DNA from: Vibrio cortegadensis
Lineage (GTDB): Bacteria > Pseudomonadota > Gammaproteobacteria > Enterobacterales > Vibrionaceae
Length of the DNA stretch: 64,000 bases
NCBI RefSeq assembly: GCF_024347395.1
Contig: NZ_AP025472.1
Location: 2,356,001 to 2,420,000 of the forward strand
Reading direction: 5' to 3'
A program made the position numbers and the translations under genes. Positions 35,288 through 43,656 of the stretch are shown here, piece after piece; within the stretch, counting starts at the first letter, position 1; each line of letters starts with the position of its first letter. The notes beneath the pieces were generated by a model. That model had not been told where the DNA came from. It saw only the letters and a program-made list of their open reading frames with translations, and ran no database searches.

Positions 35288-35716
35288 TTAATACACCTGT
35301 TTTGCGCGCTGGGTAAACGCACTAACCATATTGCTCGTCAGATCATTGAAGATCTTACCAAAAGCCATCTCAATCATCCGGCTTGAAAATTCGAACTCTA
35401 ACTTAAGTTCAACCTTGCATGCTTGCTCATCTAACGGAATAAAAGACCAACCACCTTGTAACTTTCTGAACGGACCATCTACCAACTCCATCATAATAGA
35501 AGTACCATCAGTTAACTGATTAGAAGTAGTGAACGTTTTACTAATACCGGCTTTTGCAACATCAACTGATGCGACCATTGTCGTACTTGATGATTCCAAG
35601 ACACGAGAGCCTGAACAACCAGGCAAAAATTCGGGATAACGGGCAACATCATTAACCAAAGCATACATCTGGTCAGCACTAAACGACACTAACGCTGAGC
35701 GAGTGACTTGTGGCAT
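35288..35716 (-). CDS. ratA: RatA family protein (START/polyketide-cyclase fold, CoQ10-binding-like)
   Basis: 142 residues. MPQVTRSALVSFSADQMYALVNDVARYPEFLPGC and the ending FNDLTSNMVSAFTQRAKQVY are typical. E. coli RatA was described as inhibiting 70S ribosome association, while related eukaryotic proteins bind coenzyme Q. Which role applies here cannot be told from the sequence. The divergent promoter gap to smpB is about 116 bp. Confidence 0.92.
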   Translation of the reverse strand: MPQVTRSALVSFSADQMYALVNDVARYPEFLPGCSGSRVLESSSTTMVASVDVAKAGISKTFTTSNQLTDGTSIMMELVDGPFRKLQGGWSFIPLDEQACKVELKLEFEFSSRMIEMAFGKIFNDLTSNMVSAFTQRAKQVY

Positions 35717-35832
35717 ATAGACTCCTGTAAGTAACAGCGATACATTTAGCTGTCGAAAAATTTAATTCTATTGAGCTAGCGCGCAAATAAAGGATTCCCC
35801 AATTCAGGTGCAATCCGTATAATGAGGCCATT

Positions 35833-36318
35833 ATGGCAAAGAATAAATCAAAATCAAAAGCGGGTAGCAATACCATTGCGCTAAATAAGAAAGCTCGCCA
35901 CGAATATTTCATCGATGATGAGATAGAAGCGGGGCTTGAGCTACAAGGCTGGGAAGTAAAATCTCTACGTGAAGGTAAAACTAATATCGTGGAAAGTTAC
36001 GTCTATGTTCGGGATGGAGAAGCATTTATCAGTGGTATGACTATCACTCCGCTTATCCAAGCATCAACACACGTTGTCGCTAACCCAACTCGTATTCGTA
36101 AACTTCTTTTATCTAGAAAAGAACTCGATAATCTTATCGGGCGCATTAATCGTGAAGGTATGACGCTAGTTGCAACCGCTATGTATTGGTCTCGCTCATG
36201 GGCGAAAATCAAAATTGGCGTAGCAAAAGGTAAAAAACTGCACGACAAACGTACTGATATGAAAGAAAAAGATTGGGCGAGAGATAAATCGCGAATTATG
36301 AAGAGTAGTTTGCGTTAA
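35833..36318 (+). CDS. smpB: SsrA-binding protein SmpB
   Basis: 161 residues. IALNKKARHEYFIDDEIEAGLELQGWEVKSLREGK and the OB-fold core are standard. The basic C-terminal tail KDWARDKSRIMKSSLR mimics an mRNA in the ribosome channel. It works with the tmRNA encoded immediately downstream in trans-translation. Confidence 0.97.
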   Translation: MAKNKSKSKAGSNTIALNKKARHEYFIDDEIEAGLELQGWEVKSLREGKTNIVESYVYVRDGEAFISGMTITPLIQASTHVVANPTRIRKLLLSRKELDNLIGRINREGMTLVATAMYWSRSWAKIKIGVAKGKKLHDKRTDMKEKDWARDKSRIMKSSLR

Positions 36319-36384
36319 TTTTAAGCACTTAAACGCACAACGCTAGACAGGCTATGCTTTTCTGGTACTATGCAAATAACACTT

Positions 36385-36751
36385 GGGGCTGATTCAGGAT
36401 TCGACAGGAATTTTGAAGTCTGAGGTGCATGCCGTGGGGCGGTTGGCCACGTAAAAAGCCGCAAAAAAATAGTCGCAAACGACGAAAACTACGCACTAGC
36501 AGCTTAATAACCTGCTGAGAGCCTTTCTGCCCTAGCTTCCGCTTGTAAGACGGGGAATAACAGAGAGTCAAACCCAAACTAGCTAGATCGGATTCTCCCG
36601 CCTGAGAGATGAAGTTCGAAATTTAATTCAGGATAGTCATTTACTAGCGTGTCGGTTCGCAGGTACTTGGTGAAATTAAAGATCGACTAAGCATGTAGTA
36701 CCAATGATGAATGATTTCTGGACGCGGGTTCAACTCCCGCCAGCTCCACCA
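36385..36751 (+). ncRNA. ssrA: transfer-messenger RNA (tmRNA)
   Basis: Starts GGGGCTGATTCAGGATTCGA and ends GGTTCAACTCCCGCCAGCTC plus CACCA, forming the tRNA-like ends. The tag reading frame is 36475-36504 followed by two TAA codons and encodes ANDENYALAA. The CCA is encoded. The 3' end is the integration site of the element that follows and remains intact. Confidence 0.98.
36475..36507 (+). other. tmRNA proteolysis-tag reading frame
   Basis: GCA AAC GAC GAA AAC TAC GCA CTA GCA GCT TAA: peptide ANDENYALAA appended to stalled proteins for degradation. Confidence 0.95.
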
Positions 36752-36753
36752 AA
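36734..36753 (+). mobile_element. left attachment site (attL) in the 3' end of ssrA
   Basis: CCCGCCAGCTCCACCAAA at the ssrA 3' end recurs as GCCGCCAGCCCACCAAA at 61057-61073 (one base deleted, one changed). An integrase gene reads away from the site 200 bp later. The exact crossover cannot be fixed from one genome. Confidence 0.7.
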
Positions 36754-36780
36754 TTCGTATACGAAGACGTTCTAGAACGT
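36754..36780. repeat. two adjacent perfect palindromes at the island edge
   Basis: TTCGTATACGAA (36754-36765) and ACGTTCTAGAACGT (36767-36780) lie immediately after the ssrA CCA end. Possibly integrase or excisionase sites. Confidence 0.7.
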
Positions 36781-36783
36781 TCT

Positions 36784-36820
36784 AAAAGCCCCCGCAGCAT
36801 ATAGCTTCGGGGGCTTTTTT
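36784..36820 (+). terminator. terminator after ssrA supplied by the island
   Basis: AAAAGCCCCCG/CGGGGGCTTTTTT, strong stem with a T-run, located inside the element rather than in the ancestral flank. Confidence 0.92.
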
Positions 36821-36860
36821 GTGTCTATAATGTTCGAAACTGTTCGGCTAAATTCGCTTC

Positions 36861-36931
36861 TTTTAGTACTAAGCAATGTACCAAGGTGAATTTAGTACTA
36901 AGTATCTTGGTACTAAATGAGGTTTAGTACC
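36861..36931. repeat. left arm-type repeat cluster
   Basis: Five copies of a TTAGTACYAAG/GTACCAAG-type motif in both orientations: 36861-36873, 36878-36887, 36891-36902, 36906-36917 and 36921-36931, ending just before the integrase ribosome-binding site. Probably integrase arm sites and autoregulation. Confidence 0.75.
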
Positions 36932-36948
36932 ATTCAAGGAGCATTAGG

Positions 36949-38193
36949 ATGGCTAGAACTGTAAGACCTCTTACTTTCACAGAGGTAAACAAAGCTAAAC
37001 CAAAAGATAAAGAATATACGTTGAGCGATGGACAAGGCTTAATGCTAAGCATTCGACCGTCCGGTAGCAAAGTTTGGCTTTTCAAATATCAAAAGCCCTA
37101 CACTAAAAAGCGTACCAACATTTCATTTGGTAACTTCCCTGAAATTGGTATCGCTGATGCGCGAAAGCTAAGACTAGATGCTTTAAGTCTACTAGCTAAA
37201 GAAATAGACCCCAGAGAGCACAAACAACAACAGACCCAAGGAAAACTCGCAGAACTAGAGCACACCTTCGAAAAAATCGCAGAATCGTGGATGGTCGTTA
37301 AGAATTCAACTGTTTCAGAAGATTACGCGAAAGACATATGGCGCTCGTTTGAAATTCATGTATTTCCTAAATTAGGCAAGCTTCCAATCAGTAGGCTTAC
37401 CGCAATTGAAGCTATCAACACACTTAAACCAATTGCAGCAAAAGGCTCATTGGAAACGGTTAAGCGCTTATGCCAGCGTATTAATGAAGTTATGAACTTT
37501 GCGGTTAATACCGGAGTGATTCATGCAAATCCATTAAATAAGATTCATGCTGCATTCCATGCACCCAAAAAGCAAAATATGCCAACAATAACTCCAGAAG
37601 AGCTTCCCAAGTTTATGACAACTCTATCTAGAGCAAGCATTAAACTTACGACACGATGCTTAATTGAGTGGCAATTGCACACGATGACAAGACCTCAAGA
37701 GTCATCAGGAGCTAAATGGTCAGAGATAGATTGGGATAAACAAATATGGGTGGTTCCAGAAAAACGAATGAAAAACCGCCGTGAACATTCAATCCCTCTA
37801 ACCCCTCAAATGATCGAACTACTTGACGTTATGAAACCCATCAGCGCGCATCGAGAGTTTATATTCCCCGCAGATAGAGACCCTAAGAAGCCAACAAACT
37901 CTCAAACAGCTAACGCTGCCATCAAAAGAATGGGTTATCAGGGGAAACTGGTTTCGCATGGACTAAGAGCAATTGCTAGCACGACTTTGAATGAACAAGG
38001 CTTTAACCCTGATATCATTGAAGCAGCCTTATCTCACGTTGACAGCAATGAAGTGCGCCGAGCATACAATCGTACCGATTACCTAGAGCAACGTCGTCCA
38101 ATAATGTGCTGGTGGAGTGAATACATTTCTAAAGCTAGCTCTGGAAGTTTCAGCCTTACCCATAAACACCTTAGAGTTGTAGGAGGCTCTTAA
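36949..38193 (+). CDS. P4-type tyrosine integrase of the ssrA island
   Basis: 414 residues. The N-terminal DUF4102-type arm-binding domain has YTLSDGQGLMLSIRPSGSKVWLFKY, followed by a SAM-like core-binding domain (about 105-205). The catalytic residues are Arg248 (TMTRPQES), His337 and Arg340 (SHGLR), His363 (LSHVD) and Tyr373 (RRAYNR), so it looks active. It recombines attP with the ssrA 3' end. It is read away from ssrA and overlaps the next gene as TAATG. Confidence 0.95.
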   Translation: MARTVRPLTFTEVNKAKPKDKEYTLSDGQGLMLSIRPSGSKVWLFKYQKPYTKKRTNISFGNFPEIGIADARKLRLDALSLLAKEIDPREHKQQQTQGKLAELEHTFEKIAESWMVVKNSTVSEDYAKDIWRSFEIHVFPKLGKLPISRLTAIEAINTLKPIAAKGSLETVKRLCQRINEVMNFAVNTGVIHANPLNKIHAAFHAPKKQNMPTITPEELPKFMTTLSRASIKLTTRCLIEWQLHTMTRPQESSGAKWSEIDWDKQIWVVPEKRMKNRREHSIPLTPQMIELLDVMKPISAHREFIFPADRDPKKPTNSQTANAAIKRMGYQGKLVSHGLRAIASTTLNEQGFNPDIIEAALSHVDSNEVRRAYNRTDYLEQRRPIMCWWSEYISKASSGSFSLTHKHLRVVGGS

Positions 38194-39008
38194 TGTCACA
38201 TGAAACAGAGCTAAAACGTAAACAAAAAGATTTTAACAAAACAATTCTACCTGAGCTTTTAGAAGGTTATAGCAAGCAGATTAACCTTCAATTTCCAGCA
38301 GACGAAGATAATGAATTGATCAACGTAATGGAGTCTCCATTACCTGCAAATGAACTAATAAAATTAATTAGTGCGCGATGCAACTATCAAATTAGCCATC
38401 TTGATAAAAAAAATGAGCGCTCTCCATTAGCACACCTTCAGGCTATAGAGGAAAATATAAACAAATATTTTCAACTATTAGACCGAACACAACCATTTTC
38501 CTCGATACCCGAAGTTCAGCATATGTTAGAAGTTGCTTTTCACATAGGCTACAACTTAGCAGCAAACGATATGCATGTACTAACTCAAGATCCTGCATTT
38601 AAAGGGAGCGAATTGACAGCTAGGTGTAATACAAATATAGAAAAACAAAGTAATAAGCCAATACCAGTAAATCGACTCATTCAAGAAATGTATACATCTC
38701 TATATAAGTCATCTGAAATTGAAAGCTTTAAAAAAGAAGAGGCGTATCAAGCTATACAAAATACTATTGATGACTTCTTATGCTTAAAAAAGCTCCCAGA
38801 ATCTGTTCAAAATTTATTCCTACCTTATGGGAATCATAAAGTTCCGTCCGCTCCCTCAATAGAGAAGATCAGAACCCAAGTACTACTACTAAAAATTACG
38901 ACCAGTAAAAAGCTGCAACAATGCACTTCGCGCTCTAAACTTGAAAAGCATCTAAAAAATAATTTTGGTAAAAAACAAATACTGTCATTAATCAATAATA
39001 ATCAATAA
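38193..39008 (+). CDS. unknown protein coupled to the integrase
   Basis: 271 residues, mostly charged and helical, with no signal peptide, membrane helix or motif that I recognise. Its ATG overlaps the integrase stop by one base, with AGGAGG ten bases before, so it is translationally coupled to the integrase. It might assist recombination or regulation, but nothing in the sequence shows that. Confidence 0.7.
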   Translation: MSHETELKRKQKDFNKTILPELLEGYSKQINLQFPADEDNELINVMESPLPANELIKLISARCNYQISHLDKKNERSPLAHLQAIEENINKYFQLLDRTQPFSSIPEVQHMLEVAFHIGYNLAANDMHVLTQDPAFKGSELTARCNTNIEKQSNKPIPVNRLIQEMYTSLYKSSEIESFKKEEAYQAIQNTIDDFLCLKKLPESVQNLFLPYGNHKVPSAPSIEKIRTQVLLLKITTSKKLQQCTSRSKLEKHLKNNFGKKQILSLINNNQ

Positions 39009-39085
39009 TTTACATGAAAAACTTGTAAGATTAAAAACTTGGAGTGGCACTGCCTCTGCGTTTTATTTCCAGCTAAAAACATCAC

Positions 39086-39134
39086 AATACCTCTATCGAA
39101 GACACTCGAACTAATTGAAACAGATAGAGGTATT
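39086..39134 (+). promoter_or_regulatory. 12-bp inverted repeat covering the alpA ribosome-binding site
   Basis: AATACCTCTATC (39086-39097) and GATAGAGGTATT (39123-39134) are perfect complements with a 25-base spacer. The right arm contains the AGAGG ribosome-binding site of the gene starting at 39136. As RNA it would hide the site, and as DNA it could be an operator. Confidence 0.75.
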
Positions 39135-39135
39135 T

Positions 39136-39351
39136 ATGAGCCAAAAATCCACAGCCACCACCCTACTACTTGACCGCATCATTCGTGAAGCTGAACGAAA
39201 AGAACTCACGGGAATTTCTCGTGTACGAGCATGGGAGCTCGAAAAATTTGGGCACTTCCCTAAGCGAAGAAAACTCACTCCTACTGGCAACTCAGTTGGA
39301 TGGTTACTTTCAGAAATAAATGAATGGATTCAATCCAGAGAAATAGCGTAA
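39136..39351 (+). CDS. AlpA-family excisionase/regulator, first copy
   Basis: 71 residues. It has an AlpA/MerR-like helix-turn-helix (LTGISRVRAWELEKFGHFPKRRKL) and the conserved GWLLSEINEWI ending. AlpA proteins control excision and early genes of P4-like satellites. ATG 39136 follows AGAGG at six bases. An in-frame TTG seven codons earlier is less likely. The ribosome-binding site lies inside an inverted repeat. Confidence 0.85.
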   Translation: MSQKSTATTLLLDRIIREAERKELTGISRVRAWELEKFGHFPKRRKLTPTGNSVGWLLSEINEWIQSREIA

Positions 39352-39393
39352 CCAGCGTAAGTTAATTATCGATTTAACTTTGAGTAATTACAT

Positions 39394-39618
39394 ATGAAAA
39401 CAAATGGCTTTGATTTCGCCCGAGCCATAACAAAGGCTGATGGCATAAAAATCATCAATAAACAAAGTTTAGCTAAAAAACTAGGTGTAAGTGAATCAAC
39501 CATCTATCGCATGAATAAACAGAACCAATTGCCAAAACCTCTTTTATCACCAACAGGACGTATTAGAGGATGGCTACAAAGCTCAATTGAAATTTGGATT
39601 GCAGATAATCAATCATAA
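39394..39618 (+). CDS. AlpA-like regulator, second copy
   Basis: 74 residues with helix-turn-helix INKQSLAKKLGVSESTIYRMNKQNQLPKPLLSPTGRIRGWLQSSIEIWI, the AlpA layout. It is clearly diverged from the first copy 43 bp upstream. Two such regulators in series suggest a two-step control of excision or packaging genes. A short inverted repeat (AAGTTAA/TTAACTT) precedes it. Confidence 0.85.
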   Translation: MKTNGFDFARAITKADGIKIINKQSLAKKLGVSESTIYRMNKQNQLPKPLLSPTGRIRGWLQSSIEIWIADNQS

Positions 39619-39764
39619 TTAAACTGATGATAGGTTGACCGGAAATGACCGAAATTGAAATGAAACCTCATCTTTGTTCATTCCAACCAACCTAACTAAC
39701 CAATTGATTTTATAAGCACTTAGTGTTGTACGAGTCATGCGACTTTGCAGGTTATATATATTGT

Positions 39765-40364
39765 ATGTATCAGATAGCACTCCATGAATCAAAAAAGCAT
39801 CTTGCTTATCTGAACTATTACGCTGAAGAACAACTGATCTTTCATCCACTAGGTGGAGTGATTAAAAAGATATTACTTCGGAGCTTTAGCCAGCTAGATA
39901 CCATGATGAGCTATTACTCAAAAGTCAGTGTTGTCTTTCTCCAGATCCACCAAAAGGAGTTTACCGATGACAATAAGCAGATGGCTTTATTTATTAAAAG
40001 GTTCCAACTAAAACTGTCAAAGATTTACTCATGTAAATTTGGTTACGTTTGGGTAAGAGAGCAAGTGTACGCTCAATCTCAACACTATCATCTTGCGATA
40101 ATGCTAAGCGGTCACCTTTGCCAAAGCAGTCGTGGTATCGACCAGCTTTGCAAAGATGTCTGGGAGCAGATAGACCCTTTAAATTTTAGCTTCAAAGTAA
40201 GAAACAGAATTTACCGTATCCATAGAGATGGTAAACAACACGAGTTAAGGGCTGCAAGGTTAAGACTGAGTTACCTAGCTAAGGTACATTCCAAAACGAA
40301 TTTTGGCAGTCATACCAAAGCATTTAGTACTAGCAGGTTACCTTACAACCCGAGATGTAGTTAA
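39765..40364 (+). CDS. inovirus-Gp2-like (YagK/YfjJ) protein
   Basis: About 199 residues. FKVRNRIYRIHRDGKQHELRAARLRLSYLAKVHSKT is the C-terminal pattern of the YagK/YfjJ family, and YSCKFGYVWVREQV with QHYHLAIMLSGH resembles the HUH-like core of replication-initiator relatives (H-Y-H). It is common in P4/PICI-type satellites and may act in their replication. The start is uncertain: ATG 39765 has a poor ribosome-binding site, and the frame is open to TTG 39723. Confidence 0.75.
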   Translation: MYQIALHESKKHLAYLNYYAEEQLIFHPLGGVIKKILLRSFSQLDTMMSYYSKVSVVFLQIHQKEFTDDNKQMALFIKRFQLKLSKIYSCKFGYVWVREQVYAQSQHYHLAIMLSGHLCQSSRGIDQLCKDVWEQIDPLNFSFKVRNRIYRIHRDGKQHELRAARLRLSYLAKVHSKTNFGSHTKAFSTSRLPYNPRCS

Positions 40365-40373
40365 GAGATTAAT

Positions 40374-41069
40374 ATGAAGAGACAAAAAGCACAAAAAGGC
40401 GTGGATTACACCTTAGACCCTATAACATCGCGAGCAACATTTAAGAAAAATAACAAAGCGGCATTAATTCACGGAGGTTATTCACATGACATTAGTGATC
40501 GTATTTTAGAGGCTATTCTAGATAATGATTTAGGCTTTGAAGTTGGTATTTTAAAAGGTCAATTAACTAACATCCACACTATAGGGGGGGAGTTAACTCG
40601 AGACTTAATAAGCCAAGGCGAAGAAGCCAATGCGCTCTCTGTAATCCTCTCATGTGCAGATCGATCATCAAAGCTAGTTCCTCAGATTCAAAAACTGTTG
40701 CTGTACAGTGAGGCTCAGCACAACGCTTTAACCCATAAAGAACAAGCAGCTCGCAAGCGTTGGTTAAAAAAACTTAAAGATGGTGTATGCCTTCCATCTG
40801 AAGTGGCTTATCAGTTTGAAACTCAGCAACTCGGTGAGCCACCAGCGTATGTCCATAAGATGATTGATATTGAGTTACGTAGTAGTGATTCAAAAGTTGA
40901 AGATGAGCTATTTAGTCGAACCGACCTACAACAACAATTGTGTGAGTATTGGGAGGCAACAAAAAAAGAAGCTAAAGATAAACAGCTACGTCAAGAAGAG
41001 GTTCACAATATTAAGCAACGGATAAATAAAGAGATATTCGAGCCTTCAAAAGGAAATAATGATGGCTAA
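40374..41069 (+). CDS. probable small terminase subunit-like protein
   Basis: 231 residues, predominantly helical and charged, with a Lys/Glu-rich C-terminus. I recognise no certain motif. The assignment rests on its place directly before the large terminase gene, which it overlaps by 11 bp, and on its size. It starts 10 bp after the Gp2-like gene. If correct, it would recognise the satellite's packaging site. Confidence 0.5.
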   Translation: MKRQKAQKGVDYTLDPITSRATFKKNNKAALIHGGYSHDISDRILEAILDNDLGFEVGILKGQLTNIHTIGGELTRDLISQGEEANALSVILSCADRSSKLVPQIQKLLLYSEAQHNALTHKEQAARKRWLKKLKDGVCLPSEVAYQFETQQLGEPPAYVHKMIDIELRSSDSKVEDELFSRTDLQQQLCEYWEATKKEAKDKQLRQEEVHNIKQRINKEIFEPSKGNNDG

Positions 41070-42549
41070 AAAGCTTAAGACTATCTATCACGAACCCAGA
41101 TATATCGAGCTCTTAAAAAAATTTCAGCATGATTGGATTGAATTTGCAGCTGTAATTGCAAATAAAAAGCCCACGTGGCAACAGCGTCTAATTATTGAGG
41201 CGATTCAAATTAAAGGCGCACGCGTATCAGTATCGAGCGGTCATGGGACGGGAAAATCGGACATGACCAGTATCATGATACTCGCATTCCTTATTTTGAA
41301 TCCTGAAAGTAGAGTCGTTGTCGTAGCAAATAATGCGGCGCAAGTTAGAAATGTAATTTGGAAATATATCAAAATAAACTTCAACGCAATTTGTTATACA
41401 CTACCTTGGATAAAACAGTACTTCGAATTGAACGAGCGCGAATTCTATGCAATTGGATATAAAGGTGTTTGGAGTTGTATAGCTAAATCAGCAAGACAGG
41501 GAAACGAAGAAGCATTAGCGGGAGAACACTGTCATACCTACCTTGTTGTTGTAGATGAAGCTAGTGGATTATCAGACAAAGCATTGCAAATCCTTAGCTC
41601 TGCTTTAACAGAGAAACATAACAATATGTGCCTTCTAAGCCAACCAACACGTAGCTCTGGGTTCTTTTATGACACCCATCATCGTTTGGCAAAAAACCAA
41701 GCCAATCCCCACGGCATATGGACGGCACTCACTCTGAGTTCAGAAGAGTCACCGCTCGTGACACCTGAATTCATTGGCGAAAAACTCATATCTTATGGCG
41801 GTGAAGACTCCCCTGAGTATCAAATAAAAGTATTAGGTCAGTTTCCCAATAATGCGGACGGTTTTTTACTCAGTCGTAGTGATTGTGAACATTCTGCTCG
41901 ATTAACGTTGAACCTAGAACATGGCGAATGGGGCTGGGTTGCTGCTTGTGATGTAGGCAATGGCAGAGATAAGTCCATAATTAATATATGTAAAGTAACC
42001 CTAGACTCACCAGAAGAACGGAAAATATTAAGTCACCAAATATTAGAAATGCGTTCAGATATTGACCCTATTGATTTTGCGTATGAAATACAAAAAGCGG
42101 TTGAGCCGTATCTAAATGAAAATATCTCCATCCTAATAGATGGTGACGGTGTAGGCTTTTCGACAGTAAAAACTGCCCGTCAAATAGGGTTAAACATTCA
42201 AGAGATACGGTGGGGGCAACCAGTTTTCTCTTCATCACAAAAAAGCCGCTTTATTAATAAAAGAGCCTTTAGTCACATCATGATGCGTAATGCCATTAAA
42301 ACAAGTCGTATGCGTATTGATTCAACAGAGAAAACTAAAGAACAAATTAGCAGACTTCCCGTTCACCTCAATGAATCTGGTCAATGGGTAGCGGTATCGA
42401 AAAAAGAGATGAGGGATAAATACAACATCAAATCACCAGACAGGTCTGATACTTATTGCTTTATGTTCTTAGCTTCAGTAACACCAGCAGGTCAAAGAGA
42501 GCAATCCATTAACTTTGAAGACATCGATGAACTATTCCAAAATTTTTAA
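41059..42549 (+). CDS. large terminase subunit (ATPase plus RNase H-like nuclease)
   Basis: 496 residues. N-terminal ATPase: Walker A SGHGTGKS at 60-67 and Walker B VVVDEA at 163-168. A coupling-type SQPTR stretch is near 195. C-terminal nuclease: acidic residues in AACDVGNGRDKS (Asp298), ILIDGDG (Asp361/363) and the late SPDRSDTY. This is the order of TerL packaging motors. It is unusual to find a complete terminase without any portal, capsid or protease gene nearby. Confidence 0.85.
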   Translation: MMAKKLKTIYHEPRYIELLKKFQHDWIEFAAVIANKKPTWQQRLIIEAIQIKGARVSVSSGHGTGKSDMTSIMILAFLILNPESRVVVVANNAAQVRNVIWKYIKINFNAICYTLPWIKQYFELNEREFYAIGYKGVWSCIAKSARQGNEEALAGEHCHTYLVVVDEASGLSDKALQILSSALTEKHNNMCLLSQPTRSSGFFYDTHHRLAKNQANPHGIWTALTLSSEESPLVTPEFIGEKLISYGGEDSPEYQIKVLGQFPNNADGFLLSRSDCEHSARLTLNLEHGEWGWVAACDVGNGRDKSIINICKVTLDSPEERKILSHQILEMRSDIDPIDFAYEIQKAVEPYLNENISILIDGDGVGFSTVKTARQIGLNIQEIRWGQPVFSSSQKSRFINKRAFSHIMMRNAIKTSRMRIDSTEKTKEQISRLPVHLNESGQWVAVSKKEMRDKYNIKSPDRSDTYCFMFLASVTPAGQREQSINFEDIDELFQNF

Positions 42550-42604
42550 ACCAAGCGTAGAAACTCCGCGCGTAACACAAAATTTAACAATAGGAAACAC
42601 CAAA

Positions 42605-43063
42605 ATGAGAAAATTATTCACCGAAGAAGTACTAGAGCTAACAAGTGAGATTACAAAAATTTACCTACAGTATAAAAAAGAATATCAGCTCAATGGCAAT
42701 ACATCCTGTCAATTCATGGCACGCTCATGTTGCATTATCATTGAAAGAATGACAGATGAGCAGAGTACTAAATTGAAGAAACACATAGAACGGTGCCTTG
42801 TTGCGATTTCCAGCAAGACTAACTTCAACTCATTACACGGAAAATGCGTCTCTAAACTCAAACTCTATGATGGTGAAATACCTCATATATTTACAGAGCT
42901 TGAACAAGCATACGTTCGCATTCCTAGTGAGACTAAAGAGCTAGACCTTCAATACAACAACCGACAAGCTCTAAACGGTTTTTTAGATGATATCTATAGA
43001 ACGCTAAAAGGATGCAATCATCAAGAAAGCTTTGATAAACCTGACTTCATGAACATTAACTAA
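42605..43063 (+). CDS. unknown satellite protein after the terminase
   Basis: 152 residues, no recognisable domain, Cys pair in SCQFMARSCC. ATG 42605 follows AGGA at eight bases. The frame is open further upstream into the terminase end but without a ribosome-binding site. It is the last gene of the plus-strand satellite module before converging minus-strand genes. Confidence 0.7.
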   Translation: MRKLFTEEVLELTSEITKIYLQYKKEYQLNGNTSCQFMARSCCIIIERMTDEQSTKLKKHIERCLVAISSKTNFNSLHGKCVSKLKLYDGEIPHIFTELEQAYVRIPSETKELDLQYNNRQALNGFLDDIYRTLKGCNHQESFDKPDFMNIN

Positions 43064-43078
43064 GAACCATCTAATTGA

Positions 43079-43125
43079 TAAAAAAGAGAACCTACTCTGA
43101 GATAGAGCTATCAGAGTTGGTTCTC
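43079..43125 (-). terminator. terminator at the end of the restriction locus
   Basis: GAGAACC(T)ACTCTGA/TCAGAGT(T)GGTTCTC, a 15-bp stem with one mismatch, followed on the minus strand by six Ts. Confidence 0.9.
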
Positions 43126-43135
43126 ATAAATACCA

Positions 43136-43540
43136 TTAAACACATAGTCCATGCCCGTACTCTCTCAGCCAGTCTTTATGTTCTTGGTAGTCGGGCATGA
43201 CTCGTTCAACTTCCTTCTAGAACTGTGGCGAATGGCCGTGATGGATTAGATGACAAAGCTCATGCACCACTACGTAATCAACAACCCTGTTGGGAGTCAT
43301 AACAATCACCCAGTTAAACTCTAAACCACCGTAAGGAGTACAACTCCCCCATTAAACTCTTTAGTTCGCACTACACCAGTTTCAGTGTCCACCAGCAATT
43401 CATAACGCCTTACCTTCTCTCAAATCTTCTTATCAGCATGATGCTTGTACTAATTCATTAATGCACGCCGAATATAAGGAGCTTGTGTTGCTGGGGTTTA
43501 TACCGTAATAACCCATTAAGCAGCTTCGTAAAAGCTAAGC
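43136..43540 (-). pseudogene. decayed DUF45 (YgjP-like) metallopeptidase gene
   Basis: Fragments read WGSCTPYGGLEFNWVIVM, then DYVVVHELCHLIHHGHSPQF and KEVERVMPDYQEHKDWLREYG, the zinc-protease pattern of YgjP/DUF45. The conserved Trp after HSPQF is a TAG stop (43217-43219). Upstream there are further stops (for example a TGA in KKI*EKV) and frame changes. Such genes often accompany type I restriction operons, so this is probably a lost last gene of the hsd operon. Confidence 0.85.
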
Positions 43541-43656
43541 CACCAGCTAGCACTTTTAAGCGATGTTACGCCCTAGATATGGAGATGGTTCACTTGAACA
43601 CACTCCGACTCAGTTGCTGGGCTGGTGGCCTTTTAACATCTACTAGAATTTTATAA

